Positions 34,001-56,997 of a stretch of 64,000 nucleotides of DNA are shown here, one piece after another (within the stretch, counting starts at the first letter, position 1; every line of letters begins with the position of its first letter). A model generated the notes under the pieces. The model searched no databases, had not been told where the DNA came from, and was given only the letters and a program-made list of their open reading frames with translations. The position numbers and the translations under genes were made by a program. The DNA comes from Candidula unifasciata (Eukaryota; Mollusca; Gastropoda; Stylommatophora; Geomitridae): the NCBI GenBank assembly GCA_905116865.2, contig CAJHNH020004513.1, positions 746,314-810,313 of the forward strand, written 5' to 3'.

Positions 34001-34721
34001 CAATTATCAATGACTCAAGTATTAAAGGTAAATTGAAAACTGATCTGACTGACTGAGTCTTTCCACAGACCGCTCATTTTTACACTAGCTCACTTCTGAT
34101 CGGTAGTTCCTGAGCCCCGCGACCTGCACACAAGGTTACAGGGGTATTTCGCAATGCCGTTGGTATCATGTGTTGCATATTTCAGCACGCCAGCGCTCTT
34201 AACACTCCAAAAACATGGAGAAACTGGTTCTAACACAACCCTCCTGGAGAGTGCTGCAACCTTTGTCACAGGCATTCTCTTTCTCTGAATAAAAATGTAA
34301 ATGCAAGACATCACAGAACTCAAACAACAGAGCGGGACACACCTGTAACCTACTGGAAAGTCGACCAGCCCAACAAACTTGTGAAAAAAAAGTGACCTAC
34401 TCTATTTGGGGAGACTAACATGAAACTAACCTAAATGTGTTCTCATTTTAAAGAGACTATCTAAACAGAAACGTTATAAATATGTCTTGTCAACTGGGCA
34501 GCAAGCTGATTTAAGTAAACAAATGTCCTGTGATGACCAATGATCAAACTAACTCAAGTAATAAAGCTGACTAATTTAAAAACAAAAGGTCACATTATTC
34601 AGTTCCATACGACATTACCATTGATGGGTCCCACAGAAACTCCATAGTCTTTTAACATCTGAGACAAATCTTCATCACTAATGTTGCTGAAATCAATCGT
34701 AGGCTGACCAGTTGGTGGCAT
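23152..34721 (-). CDS. LEM-domain inner nuclear membrane protein, emerin/LAP2-like (complete, 215 aa)
   Basis: Five minus-strand coding exons, 34721-34619, 32100-32005, 29991-29943, 26621-26364 and 23293-23152, splice with GT-AG ends and fully closed phases into 648 nt including TAG. Residues about 11-52 form a LEM domain (ISDEDLSQMLKDYGVSVGPI, then TRKTYERRL), the fold that binds barrier-to-autointegration factor at the nuclear envelope. An acidic DDDDE patch (about 62-66) and a linker follow, then a Ser/Tyr-rich region (about 83-165) with two copies of a SS(L/V)RDS(N/D)(Y/F)S motif. A single membrane helix at about 177-197 (LWLKLVAVAIVVILIYLIYI) and 18 C-terminal residues end the protein. 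LEM at one end and a tail anchor at the other is the layout of emerin and LAP2; emerin is 254 aa. The specific orthologue is not decided. Transcription start and polyadenylation site were not found. Confidence 0.85.
23779..23910. mobile_element. TTAA-flanked MITE, copy 3 (inverted relative to copies 1 and 2)
   Basis: TTAA-CTCATTGAGTCCCAG ... CTTGGTATTCAAAGAG-TTAA, 132 bp, interior complementary to copies 1-2. It has inserted into one unit of the 85-90-bp tandem repeat, so it is younger than that array. Confidence 0.8.
23970..24195 (-). mobile_element. LINE fragment
   Basis: tactcctggaatggcttgcg and ttggtccattttctgcgtgg recur in part at 45655-45740. The minus strand has a broken frame. The LINE type is not resolved. 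Confidence 0.45.
24385..24545 (+). repeat. Dispersed repeat family C
   Basis: aagtcaaagtgcacctgcct, acatgcatgcagcacacaag, aagaccatagtccagatgtg, tttacagctagacagtgaat. Confidence 0.6.
24949..25046. repeat. Poly-G tract (66-nt uninterrupted run plus shorter runs)
   Basis: G runs at 24949-24957, 24963-24975 and 24981-25046 are broken only by ccggc and tgaaa. It lies in LEM intron 4, so the transcript would carry poly-C. The true length is probably uncertain, because homopolymers of this size sequence poorly. Confidence 0.9.
25400..25640 (-). mobile_element. LINE 3' coding-end fragment
   Basis: The complement contains remnants of the V-TGK-RGRQRE-DSL-WH type C-terminus (tcctgcatcttctctctttg and ctccacagccttctgccttg on the plus strand). 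Heavily decayed. Confidence 0.45.
25795..25965 (-). repeat. Dispersed repeat family C, reverse copy
   Basis: tcactggctgtaaactccag, cttctggactttggtctcga, tatttgtaagcatacttggt, ccttgcccctcaagg. Confidence 0.6.
26090..26200. repeat. Two-unit tandem repeat of about 54 bp
   Basis: gataaggagaactaaccggc-aactcatgaaatggttctc and its close copy gataaagagaactaaccggg-gactcatgaaatggttctc lie directly next to each other. Confidence 0.7.
26364..26621 (-). CDS. LEM protein exon 4 (Ser-rich region)
   Basis: Acceptor gccattttcag, donor gtaagc. Encodes SDSTQSYASSLRDSNYSSSS, then SSVRDSDFSASRSFPYSER and a Pro/Ser stretch ending PVKGPTATK. The two SS-RDS motifs look like an old internal duplication. The composition suits a phosphorylated, disordered nucleoplasmic segment, as in emerin. 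Confidence 0.8.
26630..27075. repeat. Degenerate repeated segments in LEM intron 3
   Basis: Motifs such as 'acaaaagaaacatgtccact / tatattaacaatggatttaa / gtacacagactgtgaaatga' recur two to four times with drift. No coding or RNA signal is supported. Confidence 0.45.
27085..27340 (-). repeat. SINE family B, tRNA-derived
   Basis: On the minus strand a tRNA-like head (gtggcttaagcattgcgagt ... gggtgcggggttcggtttta) has A- and B-box-like motifs, followed by a body containing ggttggttctgcaacgtcct. Copies are at 40525-40768 and 52380-52530, with a trace at 62690-62770. Confidence 0.7.
27850..28560 (-). mobile_element. LINE fragment (RT C-terminal half)
   Basis: The complement encodes, with interruptions, a LYGCESW-like motif (HYGCESSTIYHSLRK) followed by FELKCHRKILRMSWTKKM and NTDILKNLNIKEDWL, then a DESDILQR-like end. 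This is the standard order after the RT core. It is the longer relative of 636-1000. Confidence 0.7.
28767..29518. mobile_element. Long-TIR non-autonomous DNA transposon with 8-bp duplication
   Basis: Inverted repeats of about 115 bp (left ctcctgtcaaatccggacga..., right its complement, about 90% alike). The 8-mer gaaatgtt flanks both sides (28759-28766 and 29519-29526), giving a 752-bp insertion. No transposase is seen. An 8-bp duplication fits several superfamilies (hAT, P, Merlin), and the ends do not decide which. The element lies in LEM intron 2-3. The interior is more G+C-rich than its surroundings and contains a telomere-like array. Confidence 0.8.
29236..29314 (-). repeat. Interstitial telomere-like (CCCTAA)n array inside the transposon
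   Basis: About a dozen CTAACC(C) units with variants (cccgacccctaa, cctacccc). The complement is TTAGGG-type, the animal telomere motif. It is clearly internal, not a chromosome end. Confidence 0.9.
29943..29991 (-). CDS. LEM protein exon 3 (49 nt)
   Basis: Acceptor ttttttcttcag, donor gtaagt. Encodes VQVRQPEPQRRQTSN in the frame set by both neighbours. A basic/Gln-rich linker. Confidence 0.75.
30475..31577 (+). mobile_element. piggyBac-type transposon remnant, TTAA-flanked, internally deleted
   Basis: Ends TTAA-CTCTTAAAGGCCCAAG and the complement TTAA-CTCTTTCAGGCCCATG. At 30761-30943 lies a 60-residue frame (MNTYVPTTSTGRRMRLSAAE ... NDSENFWESDSDGEFSPV), resembling the acidic N-terminus of piggyBac transposases. 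The catalytic domain is absent, so at 1.1 kb the copy is non-autonomous. It inserted at a TTAA inside the outer element. Confidence 0.75.
30761..30943 (+). pseudogene. piggyBac transposase N-terminal remnant (60 aa)
   Basis: Starts at ATG 30761 and ends at TAG. It is Ser/Asp/Glu-rich, typical of the disordered N-terminal region before the DDD catalytic core, which is missing. Further in-frame residues such as SSDSDEFIT-like codons follow after the stop, suggesting a point or indel break. Confidence 0.55.
31685..32000. other. No gene seen; (TA)n microsatellite
   Basis: A short (at)n run at 31692-31711, then A+T-rich intron sequence up to LEM exon 2. Confidence 0.5.
32005..32100 (-). CDS. LEM protein exon 2 (second half of LEM domain)
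   Basis: Acceptor tatatgacag, donor gtaatc. Encodes AATRKTYERRLVQLKTGKLP, then PSSQTPVDDDDE. The exon junction falls inside the LEM domain at GPIN/AATRK. Phase 1 at both ends. Confidence 0.85.
32217..32645 (+). repeat. SINE family A, interrupted
   Basis: The head at 32217-32300 (aacgttgaggctatatgttt ... gtagtggtttcaaatccaga) has a B-box. The body and tail are at 32515-32645 (cacaagaagtaaaggcagtc, gctaactggtctaaaaacat, ataggtctagcactatgtac). About 200 bp between them is unrelated. Confidence 0.55.
32930..34050. repeat. Tandem repeat of 45-60-bp units with higher-order structure, interrupted by an insert
   Basis: Units on the theme 'aataaatgtcttgtcaattt-aaaactcatctgactgactcaag' repeat across LEM intron 1. 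A larger block beginning with an A-run and 'tatttaaaaacaccaaccaa' at 32938 recurs at about 33166 (228-bp period). At about 33512-33935 a more G+C-rich, non-repetitive insert breaks the array. Traces continue near 34490-34580. Confidence 0.8.
34619..34721 (-). CDS. LEM protein exon 1 (start codon, first half of LEM domain)
   Basis: ATG at 34721-34719, preceded by cctacgaaa-like context and a possible 5'-UTR acceptor (ccatcacag) 13 nt upstream. Encodes MPPTGQPTIDFSNISDEDLS and then QMLKDYGVSVGPIN. Donor gtaatg, phase 1. Confidence 0.85.
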
Positions 34722-34769
34722 TTTCGTAGCTTCCTGTGATGGTTACTCGAAAAATCTATTGAAGAAAAA

Positions 34770-34985
34770 TTAATTTACAACTTGCTACATGAAACTACTG
34801 ATATAATGTCTGGTTCTGCACGAGTGGATGCATGACAGGCAGAAGAGGTAAAAAACCCTTTGGTAACAAATGAACAACATGAACAGATCACTATGGTGTA
34901 AAAAAGAGGACACATGTAATGACCAGAGGATCAGGTCCACAGTCAATATTCAGAGGAAAAGTAAGTCAAAACACACAATCAGATG
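34770..34985. other. Region upstream of the LEM gene start; no promoter elements identified
   Basis: Immediately 5' of the LEM start codon on the minus strand. There is no TATA box or CpG cluster that I would defend. A 5'-UTR exon further upstream is likely, given the acceptor-like cacag before the ATG. Confidence 0.3.
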
Positions 34986-35220
34986 GCAACTGCTATTATC
35001 AGTACTGCAACTGTGCCACCTGTGAAGAAGTGTTTAAGGGAATGCCTGAATGTTATGAGGTCAATTCTTAACTCATTCTGTTACAACAATTTTGAGGGAA
35101 GAAGAGGCAGAGGGAAACCGAGAGAACAGATGCCGGACAGTCTGACATCATGGCATGGAGAATCATCTGTCAGAGTTGACTGAAAGTACATGAGACAAAA
35201 GGTTGTGGATAGATTTGACT
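34985..35220 (+). mobile_element. Adjacent LINE 3' ends (LINE-X trace and RGRQRE-type end)
   Basis: 34985-35080 resembles the LINE-X terminus (tattatcagtactgcaactg ... gaatgttatgaggtcaattc). 35085-35220 reads GRRGRGKPREQMPDSLTSWH then stops, followed by aaggttgtggatag, as at 2830-3020. Confidence 0.55.
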
Positions 35221-35269
35221 ATCAAACCACAGAGCATTAAGAAGAAGAGCTGTTTATCCCTGAAGGCTG

Positions 35270-35650
35270 AGGTATGTATCATTACTGATCAGGCGTCATC
35301 TCTACAATGAAGTTTGGCTGCAATCAATTTCTAACATTCTCTATCTTTTGCCATGAATGTACACTCTCACGACTGCATTTTATCAATCTTCTAAGAATAT
35401 ATTGCATTCCTCTTGCTAGATTGCCTTTAATTTCTTACTCCCATATGGTTTTTATAAGCCAAACTATTTCACTTATCATTTTTTAAAATTTCCTTCAGCA
35501 GATCTCTTTTCACTTCTACTCTCTTCAGAACCTCAGTATCTGAATGTTTTTTTTTTCTATGAAATACGACCGACCTATTTTTTTGTATATTCACATCCTT
35601 CAGAGACTTTTCTAATTGTTTGTTCACTGTTCAGATCTCAGCACTATCCA
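35270..35650 (-). mobile_element. Decayed LINE RT-domain fragment
   Basis: The complement reads LLDSAEI-TVNKQLEKSLK, then SVVFHRKKKHSDTEVLKRVE, with stops. The pattern resembles the post-RT region (L-x-GSE-W-x-L). The assignment is tentative. Confidence 0.4.
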
Positions 35651-35664
35651 GCAGACTTAAGTAT

Positions 35665-35805
35665 AAGTTAAAAAAAAAAAAAAAAAAAAGTAAAGGACCC
35701 TTTTCCACGTCTTTAGGCGTATAGGGCTAGCCTATATTTTATAGACCAATCGGCACAAGATGGATGATGTGGTCACCATCATGCGGGACGCTTCTACCTA
35801 CCGGG
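35665..35805 (-). repeat. SINE family A tail and part body
   Basis: ggacccttttccacgtcttt, tatagggctagcctatattt, ggatgatgtggtcaccatca, then acgcttctacctaccggg: the reverse copy of the family tail, preceded by a poly-A run. Confidence 0.7.
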
Positions 35806-36639
35806 AAAATGGAGTATACAATTATCATTTTTAACATGTTGTTTATCTGCCTGGATGTCAGTAATTTTTTTTTTGCATATACATTGTTGATCATCATGGT
35901 TTTTATTTTAAAAAAAATATGCATTCTCTGCTCTGTCGATTTACTTGCTCAGCTAGGTTTTCTAAACTCATACAATTGATAACAAAGTAGCAAAAGCCTT
36001 TTTAAAATAAACATTTCTTCTAGAAAATAATATAAAATGCCGGTACTTATTTCAAACCGGCCCAAATGGAGAGAGTTCCTTTCCTTCCCATTTATGCTGC
36101 AACTGGTCGCAGAGCCTGTCCTATGTTGCGGAAGTGTCATGTATTCCTTATTTTCAAAGATTTAACTGTTCTCTCTTTTCTCGTGTCGCTAAACAAAACC
36201 ATCTCATAACACCCCACAACATAGGATATGCTGTGCGACTAGTCGCAACATGGATGGGAGGGGAAGGAACTCTTGCCATGCAGGCAAGTTCATGGTAAGT
36301 TCCGAAATGCCCAATGAGTGTTTTCAAATAATAGATTACATCAGTTGTGAAGGAGACATCCATAACCTGAATGTGAGCTAGTGAATGTCTGGGCTTACAG
36401 CTTAAACATGAGATAAGGGTGCTTGAGTATCTCAATGACACTCAGAGCTACACCTGCACTAGCAGGGCCTCCCAAGACATTCAGGTCAAATGCTAGAGGA
36501 AAGACAAAGAGCGACACCCTGGTCCTTTCAAGTTTAGGGGTTGAAGAATTGTGGGATTGACAGCCCCATCTTTGTAAAACATCATTGTGTCATGAAACAT
36601 ACATCTAAGCCTCTAATAAAACGGCTGGGCATATGGTTA

Positions 36640-36945
36640 TGTAAGTGTAAATGTGTGGTTGTGGGCATATGTTGGTGTCTGTACATGTGATTGTATATGT
36701 GTGTATGCATGTATAGGTGTGTATGCATGGAATGTGTATGTGCATGTATATCCATAAATGTATGTGTGTGTGTGTTTTCTGTTTGTGCATTTATGTCTAT
36801 GTATGTGTTTTATGTTTCTATATGTATGTAGATGGGTGTGTGTGTGTGTGTATCATGCATGTTTGTATATGAGTTCACATGTATGAGAACGTAGAAGTAT
36901 GTATACATGTGTGTGAGTGTGTACGATTGTGTACACATGATGTTT
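36640..36945. repeat. GT/TATG-rich low-complexity tract
   Basis: Imperfect gtgtatgtgt repeats. No coding potential. Confidence 0.75.
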
Positions 36946-37104
36946 GTATGCATTATTCAATAATTTATACTTCTTTATTTTATCCATAACATGCATTATT
37001 GATAACAGGTATTGGTACTCTGAAAAATGAGTGCTTAGAAAGGTAAAAGACCTTCGTAAAAGTAAAAGACCCCCTATCCCCAACATATAAAAGGTTGACT
37101 AATT

Positions 37105-37300
37105 AAGGGTGTTTCCTTCCAAGAAACAATATATCTGCCTGGAGAGGCAAGGAACCAACCGTCTGCATACAAATAAGATAAGCATAATCTAGATCTGTAC
37201 AACGTATGTGCACGCAACACTCAAATTTTGTGACAAGACAAAAATCAACAAGTGGATGAACAATCAGAACTTTTCAATGGAATTTGCAGCCAATAAATGT
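37105..37300 (+). repeat. Dispersed repeat family C
   Basis: tgcctggagaggcaaggaac, ctgcatacaaataagataag, aagtggatgaacaatcagaa, tttgcagccaataaatg. Confidence 0.6.
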
Positions 37301-37309
37301 CGGAGCAAA

Positions 37310-38735
37310 AATAAAATAAAATCCTAACCTGCAGTCAGTGGCAACAGCCCTAGCTGTCTTTAATTCTCAGGCTCAATAAGCCTGCCTACACAGCAAAAGT
37401 GGCAACTACAGGCATTACAAGCAGATTTTGGCAGAATGTAAAGATGAAAGAGAAGAAGAAAGAGAGAATGGCAGATAAGAGAAGGCCAATCACAATCACA
37501 GAGACAGATGATATCTGCAGCAGTCAATTAATGAAGCGGGCTGTTGGCACTATAGTCAAGTTTTCAAAATCATTTTTTTAATAAAAAAAGAAAAAAAAAA
37601 GCATAGCTGGATACATACTGAAAAGCTGTTTTAGACGGTACCTTATTCATGTCTGTATGTCCATTCTAAGCCAAATTATTGAAGTTTTTGTAGAAAAAAA
37701 TTGAATAAAGAAGAAAAAATAAAAGCTGGGGCTGGCTTGAACCAGGAATACTGAAGAAGATAATATATATTTTATATACAATAATGAGGTAGAAAAACTC
37801 ATAAGGATAAGGAACTGGGACTTTCAATGTGGTAGTGCCATATTCTAATCGAATTCTTTGTTTGAAATGTTTGCAAAATGATAAGATAATAAATAATAAT
37901 GACGTGAGTTGAAGTTGATGTGACTGTGAGTGACTGCCAACAAACAATACTAACTTAAGTATTTTACTTAAACTACTAACTCTTCTCTATTTTCTGATAT
38001 TGTAGCATTGTAGCGATGCTAAGCTTATCATGCTATAAATATAATATAGTAACTATAACTATATTATCCCCGTTTTCCTTAACCTTATCATACAATACAT
38101 CAGTATAGATAATATAGTTTGTTGCAATGGCTGACAGTTATTAACTGAGTTAATGATTTACTTATTCTGCAATAACTGCCGTACACAAAATAAACACATA
38201 ATAGACAGCATTGGCATTAATATATTGAATATGATATTCAATTTCGAAACATTTAATTAGTACTAGTACTGTAGTTAGATTTCATTTAGATTCTTAGCTT
38301 TTACTTTTACCGAGCTTTGTTTTCAGTTTCTGTAGTACTACTACTACTACTAGTACTACAGTACAACAAATTAATAGAGCTAAGAGTTGATTGATGTAAA
38401 ATATTATATAATTATATACTGTGGTTGGTTGTTGATAGTTTTAACGAAAACTTTAAAGATAACATGTGGTGTAAAAATCTGCCATAATTAATAAACTTAT
38501 TCTGATCTCACAGTTTCACCTTATATTATTGTTTTCCGCAAGACCTGTGGAGTTCTTGCTGAAAATATGGCGCTTGTGTCGTGAAAATTCAAATTTTTTA
38601 TGAAACGAAATGACAAATTGTGCTTGATTTCCTGGAAGCTAGCAACTACTATCATGTGACTTGCATTCATGCCTCGAAAAAAAAATCAAAAGTCATTGTC
38701 TTCTGGATTAGGTTCCATTGCCGATTACCCTAAAC
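37310..38735. other. No gene seen; A+T-rich intergenic sequence
   Basis: Long A+T-rich stretch with small palindromic motifs (agtactactactactactagt near 38336). Nothing coding, RNA or transposon-like could be supported. Confidence 0.45.
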
Positions 38736-38739
38736 ACCA

Positions 38740-38818
38740 TAGTCGTGGAGTCAAAAATGGAGTGACCCGTTTGCTATGAAGCTGAAACTAAGACTACCAG
38801 ATTACCAGTCGTGGAGTC
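38740..38818 (+). mobile_element. Very short LINE-X 3'-end insertion with 13-bp direct repeats
   Basis: agtcgtggagtca occurs at 38740 and again at about 38806. Between them lie only about 50 bp, gtgacccgtttgctatgaag, ctgaaactaagactaccag, attacc, which equal the extreme 3' end of the element at 11905-12817. This is a severely 5'-truncated insertion with its target duplication intact. Confidence 0.7.
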
Positions 38819-38894
38819 ACCAGTATATTTACCCTAGCTCAGGTGTCTGGTAGTATGGTAGCCTTAGTTTAGCTCAGGTGTACCGAGTTATGAG

Positions 38895-40230
38895 TTATGA
38901 ATTATGAGTTAAATTATCTTCACAGCACTCCGGACACGTCCATAGGCGCTCAGATTCTACTCTCAACATATTCAACAGCGTCGTGGGGTTAATAGTACCA
39001 GTCCTATGTTGGTTAACAAAACTTCGTGTGCCTCCGGTGTGCTTCTCATGCTTGGATGTGCCGATCTTTACTCCCAATTCCCGTATTCTTAGCAGTGATG
39101 TGGACATGTTGTTTCCAAAATCCTCAGAACGTCCTATCTCTTTAAGGGCAATGATCCATGGGCCGGCCATCTTCAATTAATATACCACCTGCCAGTCTAT
39201 CAGCTCTCTCATTGTCAACAACGCCTGCACCCCCTGGGGCGAATATGAAAGTAACTGCACACATAGAAGAATTTAGCAACAACTCAAGCCACTGTCTGCG
39301 TAACCAGCCTGCCTCGACACGCCGGATTATGCTCAAAGAAACACACATGTGGGAATAGTCCCGTGAGCCCAGCCACATGAAAGCCTGTGTCACCGCCATC
39401 ACCTCCATCGTCATGCTGCTGGTGGTCATGGAGAAGGCACGCTGGCTTTTTGAACTGTTCTGCCTGAGGAGCGAGCTGTAAATGCCCCATGCACTCTTAT
39501 GTCCTTGTAGAACGGACCCGACTGTGAAGATCACATCTGTCTCATCTGACTTGTCACTGATAAGCGTGCATACCTCGGCATTGACAGCAGCTGGATTCTG
39601 CTCCCGACAATTCCTATCGAGCGTCACGACACGGAAGAATATGAGATTAGGCTTTTTAGACGCTGGTATCCACTCCTCACATGGATGGATGTTTGTGAGG
39701 CTGCAGACCTGCATGATGTCATCCTCTGCCCTACCCAGCCATGATTTGCCCATTTTAAGCCTATTGCCATTTTTCCTGAAGAGCATGTGGTGCAAAGGGT
39801 GCTTCAGATCTAAGCTTATCTTGAGGTATGCACGAGCTCTCCAGATCTTGATGCTGTAGTTTATGGTAGGGAAGTCAAGAAGGTACCTACTTCATTGCTA
39901 CACAAGAGGTGTCTCCAGTGCACCCTAGAATAATGCGCATTGCTTCATTTTGCACCTTCTGAAGTCTTTCAATCTGAGTATATCTGACATTGAGGATGGT
40001 AAGAGTGTATTCGATGGGAGAAGGTACAAGTCCCTGGAACAGAAGCAGAAGCAGTCTCTGCTCGGACCCTCATTGCTGACAGGCCTTTGTGTGCTTTTGT
40101 TATAACGTGGTCAACGTGTTCTTTGAAGGATAGACTGCGATCAAACCTCACTCTGAGGTATGTCATCAGATTTGTTCTCGTCAAAATTTCCTCGCTGCTT
40201 TCCACTGCTGGTAAGTCTGCCTTCACTATA
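38895..40230 (-). mobile_element. LINE-X / I-like LINE: RT end, RNase H and C-terminus (broken)
   Basis: Reading down the minus strand: RT thumb motif YLRVRFDRSLSFKEHVDHVI at about 40150, a long frame 39795-39142 ending FAPGGAGVVDNERADRLAGG (RNase H end), then a frame to 38895 with GTINPTTLLNMLR and WTCPECCE. Frame changes between the pieces show it is dead. The RT-RNase H-CPECC order groups it with the I-like lineages. Confidence 0.75.
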
Positions 40231-40524
40231 TGCGTGTTCCAAGAAAAGAAAAAAAGGTGTACCGACTGCCGGGGACGGAAAAAAACAGGGGGGGAGGGGG
40301 GGGGGAGGCTTAACTAACCTGTTAAAGAGAAGGTCAACCAGAGAGATGAGGGGAGGCGGGTGATATCTATATTTGTGTGTGGAAAAACCCAGCTGAGCAG
40401 AAGAACAAAAACCTAAGCAATGCATAAGCAAAGAACAAAATACAAAATTTAAAAAACCTAGACTGTTAAAAAGTACAAATTGAATAGTTACGAAACGAAA
40501 CATTTACATACTCTTATATAACTT

Positions 40525-40768
40525 ATAAAAGGTTAGTTGCGTATCCTTTACAGGTCGTTGCAGAACCAACCCCAACAGACCCTGGCTGTTGTGTGGTTTT
40601 TCTAGGCAAATTTACATCCAGTAGTTTGCTATTTCTTACTGGACGGTCAGCTTTTTTGATACCACTGTCGAAACCAATGCAAGGCGCATGGCCTGCAGCT
40701 GGGATCTAAGCTGGCATCCCTGCATTACGAAGCGCTCGCATCGACTTAGCCTCAGAGCCGACTCTCTT
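40525..40768 (-). repeat. SINE family B
   Basis: tgcgtatcctttacaggtcg, ttgcagaaccaaccccaaca, gataccactgtcgaaaccaa, ctgcattacgaagcgctcgc: a reverse copy, head at the right end. Confidence 0.7.
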
Positions 40769-40769
40769 T

Positions 40770-41410
40770 TATAAAGATATATTTTTTTTCTTCAAAAAAC
40801 CCACGATTTCAAAATTTGAACCCTAGGAGTCATATATAAACCAAGATCTGGGTGGGGTGGGGTGGGGTGGGGGAAGGGGGGACCCAGTATTTGTAGCCCT
40901 GATCTGCAGCAATAAACCTCAAGGACTCGGAATGGTGAAGAAGAAGAAAAAGAGGGAACAGGAAGCGAGTTTCTGAAAGAAATAAAAATAGACGAGTAAA
41001 TGTTTCGGCAACCTAACAAGACAACACCAATTTTGAAGACGACTGATTAAGTGAAAATTAAGGGGACAACCTTTTTTTTCTTGGGTATTTGACATCGAGT
41101 TCGCGGCTCATCGAGTCACCGTATTTTTTAATTTATTAGACAGTAAACCGGAAACCATATTCACAATTTAAAACAGTTATCAGTGGACATTATTTTCTTT
41201 TTCATGTTTAGAGTTTAGAAACAGATTTTAATGTTTGCAGTGTCTCTTAAAAGCATAGTGATTGCCGACCATACATCTAAAAGTAGGTCACGAAGATAAT
41301 GTATATTACCTACTACCCCAGGGAAAAATCGAACACTATTACCTACCACGAAAGGAAATGTAATTAAGCGCGGAACGGTGAGGGTTCCAAAATGAAAAAC
41401 AATATCTTGT
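40770..41410. other. No gene seen
   Basis: Contains a (GGGGT)n run at 40853-40871 and otherwise unremarkable sequence. Confidence 0.4.
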
Positions 41411-41560
41411 TCTTCTTCTCTTTTAGAGCCATTTGGATTTATTACTGCAGATATCATCATCCTCCATTGGTCAAAGCGATTGGCGTGTCCAGCCGGTGAC
41501 CCCATGTGTTTTGGGGCCTGTCTGTATATTGTCTCTCCCACTGTATTATGTGTCTGCCTC
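41410..41560 (-). mobile_element. LINE-end fragment related to 54150-54420
   Basis: Both carry cttcttc..., attactgcagatatcat/acc and 'tctgt(c/a)tgg/tat-attgtctctcc' motifs, like other minus-strand LINE 3' ends here. Family not named. Confidence 0.4.
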
Positions 41561-41656
41561 TTGGTTGTCTCCTATTCAGCTTCTTTTGTATATGTACGCA
41601 GTATCTTGTATCTGCCATTCTCTGTATGCTCCAGCCATTGTGGTCAGTCAGCGCGT

Positions 41657-55355
<13,699 letters not shown>

Positions 55356-55469
55356 TTGTTGGAGCTTGCGAAGACGACTACAACACGACTGCAGCAGTGA
55401 CCCCGACTAATCTCTGCAAGGTTTGGCTATCTCTGTTTGAAGCTGAACAGTTATGTCGTTACTGTCAAC

Positions 55470-55475
55470 AATAAA
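55470..55475 (+). promoter_or_regulatory. Candidate polyadenylation signal of the EGF-WAP gene
   Basis: AATAAA about 115 nt after the proposed stop codon, followed by mixed sequence. Positional evidence only. Confidence 0.4.
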
Positions 55476-55559
55476 GTATAACCCTCAGGTACTATAGATA
55501 AAGGCTGAGTTGGTTGTTACTTGGTCTTGTTGTATTAGTTACATATGGTATTATTTATT

Positions 55560-55865
55560 GTACCTCTATTCAACTAAGTTTACTCAGGGACGAACAAGTT
55601 AAAAATGGGGATCATCACTGGCTAAAGGCCCAATCCCCATCGTACCATTGTGGATCAGTAGAGAAACAAGATTATTATGGCCTGGAGAGAAGGAGGCACC
55701 TGGGTGTAACCAGAGGGTCTGGCCAGCTCACCACACTCAGAAGAAAGGCAAGACGGACATATAACCAGTTTGTGACCAGTACCATCAGTACTGGAACTCT
55801 GCGCTGGCTGCTGAAGATGAGGACGGAGCACGCATAGGAATGCCCCGAGTGCTGTGATGTACAAT
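55560..55865 (+). mobile_element. LINE-X C-terminus
   Basis: The frame reads QDYYGLERRRHLGVTRGSG, LTTLRRKARRTYNQFVTSTI, then MRTEHA stop, with the CPECC codons just after. The cleanest sense copy of this terminus. Confidence 0.7.
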
Positions 55866-55924
55866 AAACCAGACCAAACCGTCTTAACTCTTTTTCTCTC
55901 ACAAAGCTACACCAGAACTGGAGT

Positions 55925-56095
55925 TGGGCATGGGAGAATACTCCTCTGCAGTCAATCCAGTCTAAACGAACTGGAACGAATATAGAACACTGGTCTCAGA
56001 ATCATCACTGGAGGAATGAAAAGAGCACCAATCGAATAGCTGGAGGCACCTTCTGGCCTCCAGAGCTTGAGCTGAAGTTTGACGTAGTGAACATC
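55925..56095 (+). mobile_element. LINE RT-end fragment
   Basis: ttggaacgaatatagaacac ... tcagaatcatcactggagga encodes LE-IQNTGLRIITGGMKRAP, as in 47036-47431. Confidence 0.65.
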
Positions 56096-56319
56096 AATCA
56101 CGCAGGCTGCCTTAATTTCCAAGGACATTAAATCGATCAGTCAGTCATCCAAACAATCAGACGCTATCCGCGCAATGAAGGTTGTTAGCAACTCACAATG
56201 TGTCTTGTCTTAGTAGTACACGCAGTCGGCTAATCATCCATCTACTGATGTTATCCACTTATAACGTCACCTATATTTTCTTCGCTGTTTCCCAGGACAT
56301 TAGCCGGTACCTGTTTTAC

Positions 56320-56545
56320 ATTCTTCTGCCTCTTATTCTTTAATGGAACAAAGACCCTCAACCAAATCACACCAGGTCGTCCTATCCTTTGCTATCACAT
56401 GCAGTTAACCCCATGCCCTCCTCATCTACTTTACTTTCTAGTTCCGTTCTGCACATAGTTGCTTTGGTCGGCCTTTAATTCTATGCTACTGTGGGTTTCA
56501 ATATAAAGCCCTTATAGTTACATTGTTACTTTATGCTGTTTCAAT
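56320..56545 (-). mobile_element. LINE 3' end
   Basis: ttcttctgcctcttattctt, accctcaaccaaatcacacc, ggtcgtcctatcctttgcta: a diverged reverse copy. Confidence 0.65.
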
Positions 56546-56559
56546 TTAATTTATCGTTT

Positions 56560-56725
56560 TAAGCCCCACCGTGGCTGTAGTCGGGGGCCCTAATATAACC
56601 TAAAGGTTGAACCGGGTTTCTGCGACTTATGGCCGGATGCTTCTCATCCGAACGATGGCACCTTGGGTCACCGGCTATTTATCTCTCGTTGTACAGTCCT
56701 GGTGGGGTTGCATTTCTCAGACAGT
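56560..56725 (+). repeat. Dispersed repeat family D
   Basis: aagccccaccgtggctgtag, gggggccctaatataaccta, cgatggcaccttgggtcacc, agtcctggtggggttgcat. Confidence 0.65.
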
Positions 56726-56997
56726 GAAACTGCTCTCAGCGGAAGTCCTATCCAACGTCAGCGTCTGTTCTTCACCTCTTGCTTCACTGGGATTGGCTAC
56801 ACATTAGTGATTCTCTTATACAATTTTATTCCCCCTATTCTGCGCAGGCACCAGTTAACGAATGTTTGAAGTATATTAGTAACTGATTTAGTCGTTTTTC
56901 ATGTTTCCACTCCACACAGTAGTGCTGATTTGACATTACAGTGAAAAATTTAAAGCTTACATTAATACACTACGTATATTATATTCTGGGGTGTCGC

